Origin: Bremia lactucae
Taxonomy: Eukaryota > Oomycota > Peronosporomycetes > Peronosporales > Peronosporaceae
DNA: 64,000 nucleotides
Reading direction: 5' to 3'
Assembly: GCF_004359215.1 (NCBI RefSeq)
Contig: NC_090610.1
Span: 3,585,470 to 3,649,469, forward strand
Below are positions 40,291 to 51,952 of this stretch, piece by piece (positions within the stretch are counted from its first letter, which is position 1; every line of letters starts with the position of its first letter). The notes beneath the pieces were generated by a model that saw nothing but the letters and a program-made list of their open reading frames with translations, had not been told where the DNA came from and did no database searches. The translations under genes were made by a program, and so were the position numbers.

Positions 40291-41941
40291 TCTACAGAGA
40301 TGGCATCTATTTACTGGATAAAGAGGTTTAACATTTACATCGTGCTCTAAAATTCATTTCCGGCTTTGCCTTTTAGGTTAGGCTGTTGAGATGGAGATCA
40401 ACTTTGTCTTTCTATTGAATATAAATCAGTCATTAACTTACTTTCTAGATAAGAAGTGCGCACGTGAAGACGCGCAACCGCTTCCGTGACGGCAGGTGTA
40501 GGCGGGCACGTCGTAACGCGGCCACGCTCTACGTAGACACACACCCTAGCACAGCGAGGAAGCAGATTAACCAGCTTCTCTTGCGTGCAGTGAGGTAGTT
40601 GTGGTGGGCGCGTTAGCGGCCTCACCCAACGCACTAAGTACTTTGGTTAAGTGTCGTCACGGGACCGGTAATCCGGCTCCTCGTGCGCACTTACCAAGTA
40701 GGAAGTAGTTTTCAGACTGATTTATATTTAATCGTATTAAATATAAATACCTATTTTTACCAATCAAAATGTCATCTCTATCGATAACACTTAATATGTA
40801 TTGCGAGTGTATCTTTCTAGATCCTCGCGTAACGGATCATCCCTCCTAATGTGAATGCACCCATGTACATCACATACACAAGGGTTGATCACAAATGTGA
40901 ACCACACCCGAGTGCTTGGTCTAATTACTTTAATTTCGGAATTGACCATCCCCATAAGTACACCAAGTGTACTTAACGGGGACTGTGTAACAATAGGGCA
41001 ACTTTAGCCCGTTACACCATTCCCCCTTAAAGAATTACACCATTCCCCCTTAAAGAACGAATTTACATTTTAAATTCGTCAAAGAGGAGCGAGGAACTGC
41101 GAGCAGCTTTACGCGCCGCTAGCTCACTCATCTAGCGACCTGTGCTTCCATACACGGCGCTAAAGATGCCACCTAAAAGGGCCAATGTTGGTGGGTCGTC
41201 TGCGAAGACGCCCACTCAACCTCGCACTAAGCACACGATCCTATATTTTTCGTTGGTCGACTCCGCCGGTACCATCAGTACGCGGTTTCTTCCGCGGACG
41301 GATCTGACCACCCCTCTCAAGAAACCCCAAAAGATTCTTGTGATCACGAGCCAGAATCTAAAATTGAGTTTGAGATTCTCATGCCGAATCCGAAGTTCCT
41401 CATAATCGCAATGGGTGTCACGAAGAGCGTGATACTTCCGTTCGTACTCCAACATTGAGTACGCACTTTTCGAATGGTTTTCAACCGTTCGATACAGTAA
41501 GCCTACACTATCTGTTTCAACGATTTTGTTGCTTACCGCACTCGTGATCAAGACCCTCCTCCAATACATGGAGGTAGTGGTCGAGTTTGTCGATCTTCGA
41601 CTCGAGATCCGACACATAGGTCGGATCTAATTTTCCCTCCTCTACCACAACAATTGGTGGATTCCCACGATGGTCAACGTTGTGAAACGCATCGTAAATT
41701 ACCGTGATGTGAAGAGGCAGCAAACACGTTATCTGGTTCGCTGGCGCGATTATACACCTTCGAATGACAGCTGGGAGCCTCGGTCCCAGCTGGTTGCTGA
41801 CGTTGAGGGCCTCGTCCGTCAGTATGACGAGATCCATCCGATGGATCAGAAGGTCCTTCGATAACATGCGCCGCTGACGCTTGTAATTCGATTGGAAAAC
41901 GTCAATCCCATCGCTCATCTCGATAGAGATGCGAGCCCTTC
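40291..41941 (+). mobile_element. Internally deleted chromovirus, 5' side, cut by the gap
   Basis: Nearly identical to the reverse complement of 58600-60236. In order: the LTR, missing about its first 90 bp and ending GCCCGTTACA at 41016; a leader containing a duplicated ACCATTCCCCCTTAAAGAA; an ATG at 41166 (MPPKRANVGGSSAKTPTQPR), perhaps the gag start; then directly the integrase C-terminus (DPIFFVGRLRRYHQY at about 41230-41275, another frame); then a chromodomain at 41670-41864. Protease, RT, RNase H and most of integrase are absent, so it depended on a helper element. Confidence 0.7.
41670..41864 (+). pseudogene. Chromodomain, copy 2 (in the deleted element)
   Basis: Differs from the 38155 copy at only a few positions (for example a start MVNVV instead of MANVV) and keeps YLVRW and WEPRS. 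It lies in sense order after the integrase tail in the deleted element and just before the N run. Confidence 0.85.
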
Positions 41942-42631
41942 NNNNNNNNNNNNNNNNNNNNNNNNNNNNNNNNNNNNNNNNNNNNNNNNNNNNNNNNNNN
42001 NNNNNNNNNNNNNNNNNNNNNNNNNNNNNNNNNNNNNNNNNNNNNNNNNNNNNNNNNNNNNNNNNNNNNNNNNNNNNNNNNNNNNNNNNNNNNNNNNNNN
42101 NNNNNNNNNNNNNNNNNNNNNNNNNNNNNNNNNNNNNNNNNNNNNNNNNNNNNNNNNNNNNNNNNNNNNNNNNNNNNNNNNNNNNNNNNNNNNNNNNNNN
42201 NNNNNNNNNNNNNNNNNNNNNNNNNNNNNNNNNNNNNNNNNNNNNNNNNNNNNNNNNNNNNNNNNNNNNNNNNNNNNNNNNNNNNNNNNNNNNNNNNNNN
42301 NNNNNNNNNNNNNNNNNNNNNNNNNNNNNNNNNNNNNNNNNNNNNNNNNNNNNNNNNNNNNNNNNNNNNNNNNNNNNNNNNNNNNNNNNNNNNNNNNNNN
42401 NNNNNNNNNNNNNNNNNNNNNNNNNNNNNNNNNNNNNNNNNNNNNNNNNNNNNNNNNNNNNNNNNNNNNNNNNNNNNNNNNNNNNNNNNNNNNNNNNNNN
42501 NNNNNNNNNNNNNNNNNNNNNNNNNNNNNNNNNNNNNNNNNNNNNNNNNNNNNNNNNNNNNNNNNNNNNNNNNNNNNNNNNNNNNNNNNNNNNNNNNNNN
42601 NNNNNNNNNNNNNNNNNNNNNNNNNNNNNNN
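41942..42631. other. Assembly gap (690 N)
   Basis: Run of N between two sequence pieces that are inverted relative to each other. Open frames drawn through it are meaningless. Nothing can be said about its true length or content. Confidence 0.99.
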
Positions 42632-42774
42632 ATGACTGATTTATATTCAATAGAAAGACAAAGTTGATCTCCATCTCAACAGCCTAACCTAAAAGGCAAA
42701 GCCGGAAATGAATTTTAGAGCACGATGTAAATGTTAAACCTCTTTATCCAGTAAATAGATGCCATCTCTGTAGA

Positions 42775-43285
42775 TTTGCACTAAGCAGCCAATACTGGTG
42801 ATCACAATCATACTTATAGGCTACACATGTATTGCGACCTGTAAGAGATGCCAACCAATAGACTACCCGAGTCCGCCGTCTCGAAATGAGATCCACGAAA
42901 TACTCTTACTTTTGAAGCTACAAGACAGTCGTAATAATTGTCATCAGCCAACCTCCGCAATCGAATAGCCAAAAAGAATGGTAACGCCTTGTGAAAGATA
43001 TCATACTTCGTAGCTGCCGATACTTTAACACTAAAAGTCGGGACTTGCTCCAATTCTTAGATAATCAATAAAATTCACATGTATAAACTTATTTTAGATA
43101 TGCGATTATTGCGGGATCCATGTGTGATGTGGTGGACGCGAAGACAGCTGACCTCGTATCGTTCTCACGTCCGTTTCTCTTCGCTTCAGAAAGAAGATCA
43201 TATTCGCTTTTGTTGTATTTTAGTTTTCTGTATTGGTCCTGGTCACAGAGATATGAGCACATTCTTGCGGTAACATTTCGCACCA
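42775..43285 (-). repeat. Repeat segment following the LTR (right-arm copy)
   Basis: Inverted copy of 39780-40290; same content, no recognised gene. Confidence 0.6.
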
Positions 43286-43745
43286 TGTAACGGGCACTTT
43301 TGACTTGTACTGCTTCAGTACAAGTCCACTTTGGGCTGCTTCAGTACAATTCCACTTTGCCTTGCTTCAGTGGAAGTGGTGCCACACGTCACTTCACGTT
43401 CACTAGTACGTGCAGAGGTCTCTTTTAAACACTTGCTTTAGAGGGCTAAGAGTAAACTGTATTTAATATAATTTAGTTCTTTTGTTTCTATCTATTTAAA
43501 ACTAACTTAATTATATACTTATACAGAACATGTGATTAAAGTCTTATCTGTCTCTCTCCTTGCGCGCATCCAGTGCTGACTGGACCACGGAGCAACTAAT
43601 TTTAATGGCCTATATATATTACTGGAGAAGCTTTTCAAATATTACTATGTAAAGTAATTTACTCCAAATATGATCTACCTTTTAAATAATATATTTGTTA
43701 ACAACCTTTAATTGTTGATTTCATGTAACAAGTACACCACGTTAC
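43286..43745 (-). repeat. Chromovirus LTR (right arm)
   Basis: Inverted copy of 39320-39779. On the plus strand it begins TGTAACGGGCACTTTTGAC and ends CACCACGTTAC, followed by the complementary polypyrimidine run CCCCTCCCCTT. Confidence 0.8.
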
Positions 43746-43939
43746 CCCTCCCCTTAAACGACAATCACTCTGATTGTCATTAAATGTAGTGGTCACTATA
43801 AGACCACTCAATTGAAAATGATACTGATTGGTCGGAACCATCATTTTCAGTTTTATTGCATGGTTAACGAGTCCATGCAGTGTACGAATAGTGCGGTGCC
43901 TTCGGCAGCGGAGTACATGCAGCCGCGGGCGACGCATTT

Positions 43940-44152
43940 TTGTCTCTTGCGGCAGACATTTCGTCTGCCGTAGTATCATCTTCTCCCGCCATATTAAATG
44001 ATGCGGGTGCACGTGGTGAGTCACCACGCGAGTGCGACCTCTCTTTGGAGGTCGACTATGAATGCGGTTTGGACGAGATGGACGACTCCCCGACGTCCGG
44101 AGAGCGGAAAAGTCGCCTCAACGTCGTCAAACGGCCGACCATGAGCCTTTGA
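43940..44152 (+). other. Acidic open frame antisense to the chromovirus 3' region
   Basis: 70 codons opening MSLAADISSAVVSSSPA, with SLEVDYECGLDEMDDSPTSG further on. The diverged copy at 57897-58142 stays open for 81 codons with only a few changes, and the left arm has it at 39125-38913. A second acidic/Pro-rich frame (DDEDDSPSPAPSPVPSPA) follows. No domain is recognised. It could be a real small antisense protein of the element or chance. Confidence 0.3.
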
Positions 44153-44715
44153 ATCAGGAAGCTCAAACGGGTAGACGTGCTGTAATATTAGCTATAGCAT
44201 GCTTGGTTCCGACGATGAGGATGATTCCCCATCGCCAGCACCGTCTCCTGTACCGTCACCCGCACGTGTTGCTGTGAGTGGTGATGACGATGGCGTAAGC
44301 CATCGTAATAAAAGTTCTTGTGGTACTCCTGCTGCAGTGGGTACCACTTAGGGGTGTGCAGACAATAAAACGTCTCGCCGTGGCTTTTGCCCGAATGGCT
44401 TGTCAGAAGCTTGTCTGCAGAGACTACTCATAAATATCCTTTATTTATATCGACAAAGCTACATGGCCTTAATCTTAGCGCGGAGAACTTTCGCGCTAAA
44501 GAAGATTTTTATCTCGATGTTTTTTTAAGCATTGATGGTATAGTTGCAACAATATGCTAGATCAAAGCTCGTTAAAGCAAGCCTGAAGATCGTTTATTCG
44601 CAATGTCAAAGAAATTGGATGCTTTTCTTTGCCCTGGAGAAGGGCTCGCATCTCTATCGAGATGAGCGATGGGATTGACGTTTTCCAATCGAATTACAAG
44701 CGTCAGCGGCGCATG

Positions 44716-44910
44716 TTATCGAAGGACCTTCTGATCCATCGGATGGATCTCGTCATACTGACGGACGAGGCCCTCAACGTCAGCAACCAGCTGGGACCGA
44801 GGCTCCCAGCTGTCATTCGAAGGTGTATAATCGCGCCAGCGAACCAGATAACGTGTTTGCTGCCTCTTCACATCACGGTAATTTACGATGCGTTTCACAA
44901 CGTTGGCCAT
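44716..44910 (-). pseudogene. Chromodomain, copy 3 (right arm)
   Basis: Inverted copy of 38155-38349 with the same sequence. The long plus-strand frame over it (44629-45072) is antisense to this chromodomain and is not taken as a gene. Confidence 0.85.
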
Positions 44911-45431
44911 CGTGGGAATCCACCAATTGTTGTGGTGGAGGAGGGAAAATTAGATCCGACCTATGTGTCGGATCTCGAGTCGAAGATTGACAAACTCGAC
45001 CACTACCTCCATGTATTGGAGGAGGGTCTTGATCACGAGTGCGGTAAGCAACAATCGTACTTATGCGAATAGAAAATAATTTTCAACCTAATGTATTCAA
45101 AGATAAGAACTTTTTTTATTCTTATTTCGTTTAATTTTCATATTAAATGGACTTTTGTATGGGAAATTCAGGAATTCTACAATTGTTCAGTATTACTACA
45201 CGCGGTTTAATCACCAGGACAGCGTTCTTGTAGCGCTTTCCCTATATGGAGTGACAAGTTCGAGGACAAAAGTTTTAGTTTACATGGCAAGTCTATCTAT
45301 ACTATTAACTTTGGTTCTTGACAAGTTTGCTTTACTATTGGATATTTTCTCGCTGTTCTTAGTTGGATAGTGAAAGTTTCAGGCGATTGATGGTTTTCTA
45401 TATATGTTTTGGAGGAGCAGTTACGCTGTAT

Positions 45432-45515
45432 CTAAGACTGGTGTAGGAAACAAATAAATAGTATAGTGCGTTATTGAGCACTATACTATGGATTTGTTTC
45501 CTACACCAGTCTTAG
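45432..45515. repeat. 84-bp near-perfect hairpin (right arm)
   Basis: Inverted copy of the hairpin at 37550-37633: outer stem CTAAGACTGGTGTAGGAAAC, inner stem around GTATAGTGC, short loop. Confidence 0.85.
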
Positions 45516-45729
45516 GAACAGTCATTCTTACGACAGGAGAGTCGCATCAGTCCACCCATCACCAGCCATATTCGGTAAAGGTGGCGGCAAGACTGAATCC
45601 CACTCCTTCGGAATGGCCGTCCAAACGCCGCCAGTTGGTCAAGCCCAGCCCCTTAACGGCCAAACCAACCTCCCAATTGAAAACCTTCTGGGGCTTTTTC
45701 GATGGCATTATCCTTCTTCTGCTCTCCGA

Positions 45730-46560
45730 TTATTAGTAAGACATGGCGACATTCCTAGTGCTTATGACAAGGCATCGCTCGGAAACGACTACAAGATTCT
45801 GCTCCCGGTATGGGCAAGTCCGATGCAACGCTCAAGAAATTTGGTGTCAAAAGTGTCAAGGAGCTTGCGTTTGAGCTGGAACGCGGCATTTATGGACTAA
45901 AGCAGTCTGGACGCCTTCGGAACGAGTTACCAGTGTGTCGACACTGGTCAACATTGGATTGAACAATGCATCACAGACTCTTGCGTCTTCTACAATTTGG
46001 ATGGGAGTGAGACGGTGCTATTAGGCGTGTTTGTGAAAGATAACATTGTCACGGGTACAACGACCGATGTGGTGGATCGATTTCTTACGGATATGCGCGT
46101 ACTCGAGTTAGAAAACCTTTGCGCATTGTCTAAATTCCTGGGCATGCGTTTCCTTCAGTGTGATGATAGGAGCGTCAAGATTGATCAAGTACAAGCAATT
46201 GTTGAGATGTACGACCAGCTCGGAACATTTGTTGTCGTGTATCTCGACGACATATGTATCGTCTCCCGTACAATGGAGGACCACGTCAGTCACGCGTGCG
46301 CAATATGCGACCTGTTGCGCAAAGAGAAACTTTATGCTCGACTTACCAATTGTGCATTTGGTCGTAAGGAGATTTAGCTTTTAGGGGATATGGTTTCCGA
46401 CGAGGTCTGCGCGTCGACCTAAAGAAAACCGATACTATTGTAACGATTTCGGCGCCGATATGTCGCAAGGAGTTGCTGAGTTTACTAGGACTCGCACGAT
46501 ACTACCTTCGATTCATCTGCTATTTTGCCAAGCTATCGCGTCCTCTTTGAGATTTAAACA
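45730..46560 (+). pseudogene. Composite copia/gypsy reverse-transcriptase relic (right arm)
   Basis: Same content as 36505-37335. Copia RT motifs (GIYGLKQSGR, VTGTTTDVVDRF, LSKFLGMRF) switch to the gypsy YLDD box (VVVYLDDICIVSRT) inside one frame at 45997-46377. A frameshift lies between about 45900 and 45990. Confidence 0.8.
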
Positions 46561-46662
46561 AGCAACATACTCCCCGGAGCTTGAAGCGAGGATCAGCAAT
46601 GAGCATTCGACGCATTAAAACTCGTACTTCAGCAGTCACCGACTCTAAACCTGCCGGAATTA

Positions 46663-46825
46663 AATCACCATTTTATCGTCACAACGGATGCATCTGTGTT
46701 CTGCATGTGTGGTGTAATTACCAAACGCATCAACGGCAACGACCACGTCGTTGCGTTTTATTTGAAACGTCTCGGCCCCATGAATTAAAGTTGCCAGCTC
46801 ACGAAAAGAGCTATTAGCGATCAGG
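46663..46825 (+). pseudogene. Gypsy RNase H fragment (right arm)
   Basis: Inverted copy of 36240-36402, containing TTDAS and AFYLKRLGPHELKLPAHEK. Confidence 0.7.
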
Positions 46826-47545
46826 ACTGCTCTAGAAAAAAATGGCGTCCGTATCTCCATGGAATATACATTTCAGTCTACATCTACAATTTAGTGTGCA
46901 AGTGGATGCTCCGTCATCCATCCTCTGTAGGCGGGCACGTCGTAATGCGGCCACGTTCTACTTAAGCACACACCCTTGCACAAAGGTGTCTTCAAAGATG
47001 GCACGAATGCTGACGTTGTTTTCCCAGTCTAACTTTGGCCGTCGCATTGGCTAGTCCAGCCGTGTCTGGAGAACATCCGACGCACCGCTGTGCCTCCGTG
47101 CCATGTTCCCGATATGTCACACGTCGTGCATGATTGTACAGATGTTTGTTGTTTAAATTGCTCTTATACAGTACATTTCGCTGGAAGTCTCACAACTCTT
47201 ACTCGACGATCTGGAGTTGCGAGGGGGGGGGTAGTGTCGTCCAATAGAAACCAATCAGAAGCAAATCCACAACACCGAGTTTCATGTTGTACCCGTTCAT
47301 CTTAGCGACGATGTGCGAAAAGCGACTCAGTAAGGATATCGCAAAGACGAGTAAATAAAAAATATCTGATAAAATTGTCGAATAGCAACTTCATTATTGA
47401 CAAAGGGCTCATTTTCTTCAAGCAAGATGATGCAAAGTAGCAAATACACAATCCAGATACACCAGAATTAAAGACGAAGATTCTATACGAGTTTTACAAT
47501 ACAGCCACAACTACACATCCAGGAGTTCCCGGAACTGACTTTAAG

Positions 47546-47878
47546 TTGAAGCAATTTCACTTCTGGCCGAAAACACTTCAGACAGTGCTGAAACATGTGG
47601 AGACATGTGAAAAGTGCGCTCGATGGAACTCAAACAGCCCAGCAAAAGAAAGGATTGATAATTCCTATCCCTATTCCGGAGGAATTCTGGAAGAAGTGTC
47701 CATGGACTTTATTAATGGGCTACCCATGTCGGAAGAGTATGATGCTATTTGCATCGTCGTAGACAAATTGTCAAAGAGACCCATCTATGCACCAACGTGT
47801 ACGACTGCGATACGAAAGACACCGCAAAGTTATTCTTCGACGCCGTGGTCCGAAATCATGGACTGTCGAGGGTTATAA
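47546..47878 (+). pseudogene. Gypsy integrase fragment (right arm)
   Basis: Inverted copy of 35187-35519: CEKCARWN zinc-binding end and SMDFINGLP with the first catalytic Asp. Confidence 0.75.
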
Positions 47879-50109
47879 TCATATATTGGATATTAAATTC
47901 ACGGCAAACTTCTGGAGATCCTAACGAACATAATAGGCAAACTTCTGGTAATGCTAAAGAATGTAATGGGTGTCAAACTAAGCATGACGACCGCGCAACT
48001 TTAACTGACTTAATATGTAAATATAAGTATGTATTGTGACTCATTGCTTTCCGTACATTTGCGCGTCTATCAGCGATTGGCAAGGTTGATTTGAAGAGTT
48101 ATATCAACCAATGAACTGAGCTGCCACATTGTCACTACAACATTACCGTGTATGGGTTAATATTGGCAATATTAAGAAAAAGTCAAAATCATTTGTATCC
48201 GTCTAATCCTCTTGAAGGTAATATTACTTATGTAGCAGACATCCCGATCGTACCGGTACACCTTTCACTAGTACTGGTAAGTACTAGTCAACCTTTCACT
48301 GATTACTGTGAAGGTGAGGTGCCTTGAAACTTGACGTACACAAGGGTACAGAGGGAGGTTTCTAAGTAGCTAAGGGGCTTTAACATAACGATTGGCGGGG
48401 TTGGTTCGAACTTAAATCAACCAATCAATAGAGCTAATGTCTTATTGCATCAATATTACCCAATTTGGAAATATTGGAACTATTAAGGTAAAAAAACTAA
48501 TAAAGATAACAATTTTGTACTTCTTAATTTATTTCCTCTCATAGGAAATAATTATTGCTATTCCTCTTATAGAAAATAATACTTATGAAACGGGACACCC
48601 CGTTACACTATTACACTTTACTAGCCGAAGTCCGTATACTTTTAAATACAAGACACAATAATAAAAGGTGAGGCCGAAAGTCCGCTTCGTAAGCTATCTC
48701 AACTACACGAGCTGCTATGTAAAGGCTACCGCCCTATGGAAGATAAATTCTAAATTAAACTTCTTTGGATTTGAGCAATACCGTAGATAGTTTGAAATTG
48801 ACTGTTCCAAACCAATGGTACCTAAATATTAAATGTTATTCTAAAAAAAGTGAATTTGTCAATTTAATTTTATGTCAAAATGTCAAAAGAAAAAAATATT
48901 TGGCCTAAAATATTTACTCAAGTGCTTAAATAAATTTGTTTCTTGTTAGAAAGTTAGGAATATAGCCAAAATACGTTCTGTACGGCTGTGGGTTGCGGAA
49001 AGCAAAGGGTGCGACACCCGCTTACATATGGACAAAGGTCCATATGGGTTGGAGCCAGGAGCCATAAGAAATATGTATAGCGGTAAGGTAAAAGCGTAAA
49101 GTATGGTTTGTTTACTAGTAACTTTTTTCAATTGCTAGATCGTTATATCACAGTCGCACAATTATATTCTATTGCATGCTGTGACCCCGTCACATGGTAG
49201 TTACGGTAAAGTAACACAAAAAGGTTATCTGAATAAAACAATTTAATTTAAGATTTATTTATCGATCTGCTTCAAGAAAAAATATATGGTGAGTCGGTTT
49301 CGATTCTCATTGTATAAAGGATATACTGTAAATAGTGTCCTCTTCAAGAATTCAGCGACAGAAAAGCATTCGACACGACTACAAGTAGTCAGAAGTATAA
49401 CGTGCAACACGCGCTTCAAATTTTTACATCTAGACGTCGTTCGTTATGCGAGCTCACGACTTTTACACTGCCTGCTTATCGTCGAAATTAATATTACTAA
49501 TCTCTTTGTCACAATGCGAAGAGTGCCTGCGCTTTCCTTGAATTTTGTTGCGCATGACGAGGTTGGGTTTTACAGCGCTTGTCGCAACAGACGGTCGAAT
49601 TTTTCGTTGATCGCATCAAAGCCTAGTAAGTGAAAATAGATGCTTAACTCCGGATTACTCAATACCTGATCCTATTTCCCATAAGATGACCACAAACAAC
49701 TTATCCGTTGCTAGTGCCCTTTCAGGACAGTGTGCATTTCACGTCTCTGTATTATATCTACTCCGAGCTCTCTAGCTGGCATTATTTTCTGTATAGATGG
49801 TGTTATCATGTCTAGTCCACGGATCCGTAGGCGAAGAGCAGATTGATTGGCTAAGAGGACAATTTCTCGCAGTCGGCTGTTGTCCACCCTGCCCGTAATA
49901 TTTTCAAGTGATATCCATACTTAAGCTCTATGTACCTTACTATAAATCGTAATGTTCATCTTCGATGAGCGAGTTGCGGAATAAAAAATGTTTGAACATA
50001 CTTAACGCGACAACATGAGCGATGCAGCGCCATGAAATTGTCTACACAGGCATTCATTAATTAATTTTCTCAATCCAAACAACTCGACCAATTTCTTCCT
50101 TCAACAAGT
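47879..50109. other. GH12 upstream region (right arm) with LTR-like remnants
   Basis: Inverted copy of 32956-35186. LTR-like remnants at about 48050-48265 and 48385-48616. The frame at 49286-49633 has no recognised domain. The 60 bp before the GH12 ATG are AT-rich (ATTAATTAATTTTC) and probably hold the transcription start. Confidence 0.55.
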
Positions 50110-50826
50110 ATGAAAGTGCTCTTCGTTTCGGCTCTGGCAGCTATCGCCGGTTCAATCACCAACGCTAAGAATTTTTGCGACCAATGGGGCCAAGAGCGTG
50201 CCGGCCCGTATATTATTTACAACAATCTTTATGGGAAAAACAAGGCTACTAGTGGCTCTCAGTGCACTTCACGCATCAGCAATAATGCACTCGAGGCCTC
50301 GTGGAATACTACTTGGACGTGGGTTGGCGCCCCGGAACACGTCAAGTCATATGCGAACGCTGCTTATCAATTCAAAGCCATTCCTCTCTCGGCTATAAAG
50401 TCCATTCCATCGGCCATGGACTACACGGTAACCTATGACAAGTCGGCAATATTCAATGTCGCCTATGATCTGTTCACGAGTTCGACAAACTCGGAAAAAA
50501 AAGAGTTTGAAATCATGATCTGGTTGACCAAGACTGGACCAGCGAGTCCAATTGGCGCGAAAATTGCCACGAACAAAATTGGCACTACAACGTGGGACGT
50601 CTATAAAGGAATGAACGGTGACGTGGTGGTCTATTCGTTCGTGTCCCCGAATAATATCTTGAAATTTGAGACTGACCTCAATCTCTTTTTCAAATACCTT
50701 ATCGCGAGTCATGGATTTAACAGCAAACAATTTCTGTTCAAACTCGAATGCGGAACTGAACCATTTGTCGGTAAAAATGTGGCTCTCAAGGTGAACAAGT
50801 TCAAGGCGAGCGTCGTACCTCACTAA
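50110..50826 (+). CDS. Secreted GH12 endoglucanase (XEG1-like), right-arm copy
   Basis: Encodes the same 238 residues as 29693-30409: signal peptide 1-19, nucleophile E134, acid/base E217. This copy is uninterrupted by any join and continues into variant-B upstream sequence. It is therefore the best representation of the locus, with promoter and gene in one piece. Whether it is a second gene or the same gene assembled again is not decided by the sequence; identity of the arms favours the same gene. A decayed paralogue follows about 0.6 kb downstream. Confidence 0.9.
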   Translation: MKVLFVSALAAIAGSITNAKNFCDQWGQERAGPYIIYNNLYGKNKATSGSQCTSRISNNALEASWNTTWTWVGAPEHVKSYANAAYQFKAIPLSAIKSIPSAMDYTVTYDKSAIFNVAYDLFTSSTNSEKKEFEIMIWLTKTGPASPIGAKIATNKIGTTTWDVYKGMNGDVVVYSFVSPNNILKFETDLNLFFKYLIASHGFNSKQFLFKLECGTEPFVGKNVALKVNKFKASVVPH

Positions 50827-51400
50827 TTGGACGAGACAAACAAAGACTCGACGGAAGCACAATTGACCATCGTCGCACCTAAGCAGGATCTTTTTCTGCT
50901 AGCAGTAGAAGTTGGTTGAGCTCCTTAATAAAGCCTTGTTTTTTTGTTTGTTTGTGTTCATCGTACAATTAATTGACAGGCACTTCTTTTAGTATATAAT
51001 TGCAATTTCAATTGGACGCACCCGCTTAACATAATTTTTTACTTGTGGGTACAAACTAACAGTATGGACCAATTTTTAATTGTCTTTTTGAGCTGAGAAG
51101 ACAATTTAAATATAGTCCGTTTTTAGGTTCAGCAACATAGCGGACGCGAGCAGTATCGAAGCAATAACCTCAGTTAGTGCAAAACGAAGTTATTGTGAGA
51201 CTTGTCGTAAGCGAATCCTAAGAAATGAGCGAGACAGTATCGCAAATAACAAGCTCACGCTGGAACATTTCTGCGTCATAAGCACAGTTTTGAGCTTTCA
51301 ACTACATACAGTGCAGTGGAGTTGACTAAAGTCATCCATTCGATTATAAAGCAATAGTATAGTGCCGCTGTGACAGCTATGCCGATTTAATTACCATCGC

Positions 51401-51952
51401 TGCGATAATTTGGCAAAGAATGAGGCCACGAGGCATCCGGTTTCTTCGTGATTAACAACAATCTGCGGAAGTCTAAGAGGGCACTGATGACTGTTCTCGA
51501 CAGCGGTCCCGAAAGGCATGTTACGTGGTAGTACTTTGGAGAAAAATACGGACTTTAAGTAGTATACCAACGTCGCTTTAATTTTAACTCTTCGCCTTTC
51601 GCGGAGATTTTGTCGATTCGGTTTACCATGTCGTTTCGATCAAATATACAATGGCCAGGTCGTGGCTTCAACGTCGCGTATCGTTGTTCATGAGCATGGA
51701 GAAGAATATGTAAAAATTATGATCTGGTTAGTAGCGATAGGAGGTGCAAGTCCATTTCAAATACATTGACGCGGCCACCATTTGATTCGATGAATGGACC
51801 GTCCTTGAATGGTTGAACGGCTTTATGACGGTGTATTTGTTCATGCATTTAAAGCAGTTTGGGTAAAAGTTTGACTTAACTTCAAACGAGTCAGACATAA
51901 CGCGGCATGCAAGAGTAAAGCGTATGTCGGAAAGGACGTGCCCAAGGACTGA
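51401..51952 (+). pseudogene. Decayed GH12 paralogue (right-arm copy)
   Basis: Plus-strand inverted copy of 28567-29118. It begins around TGCGATAATTTGGCAAAG (for the CDQWGQ region) and ends AAGGACTGA at 51952, with several stops and frame changes. Confidence 0.8.

Larger units (their letters stand above)
26159..40433 (+). repeat. Left arm of a large inverted repeat (palindrome)
   Basis: Reads as the reverse complement of 42632-54360. Paired coordinates sum to 80519 for 26159-29963 and to 83065 for 32510-40433. Every protein frame I compared in the two arms is identical. The left arm holds 2546 extra bases (29964-32509) that the right arm lacks. The inner end breaks at 40433/42632 and the outer at 26159/54360, next to an 'n'. 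Confidence 0.95.

Noticed and set aside
41517..42674. 385-codon minus-strand frame
   Set aside because: Most of it is read through the N run; only the ends are real sequence, and they are antisense to the chromodomain or part of repeats.
44629..45072. 147-codon coiled-coil-looking frame (also 38436-37993 and 58573-59028)
   Set aside because: It lies opposite the chromodomain and the Pro-rich linker, which have clear family motifs; the helical look is probably a by-product of the antisense codons.
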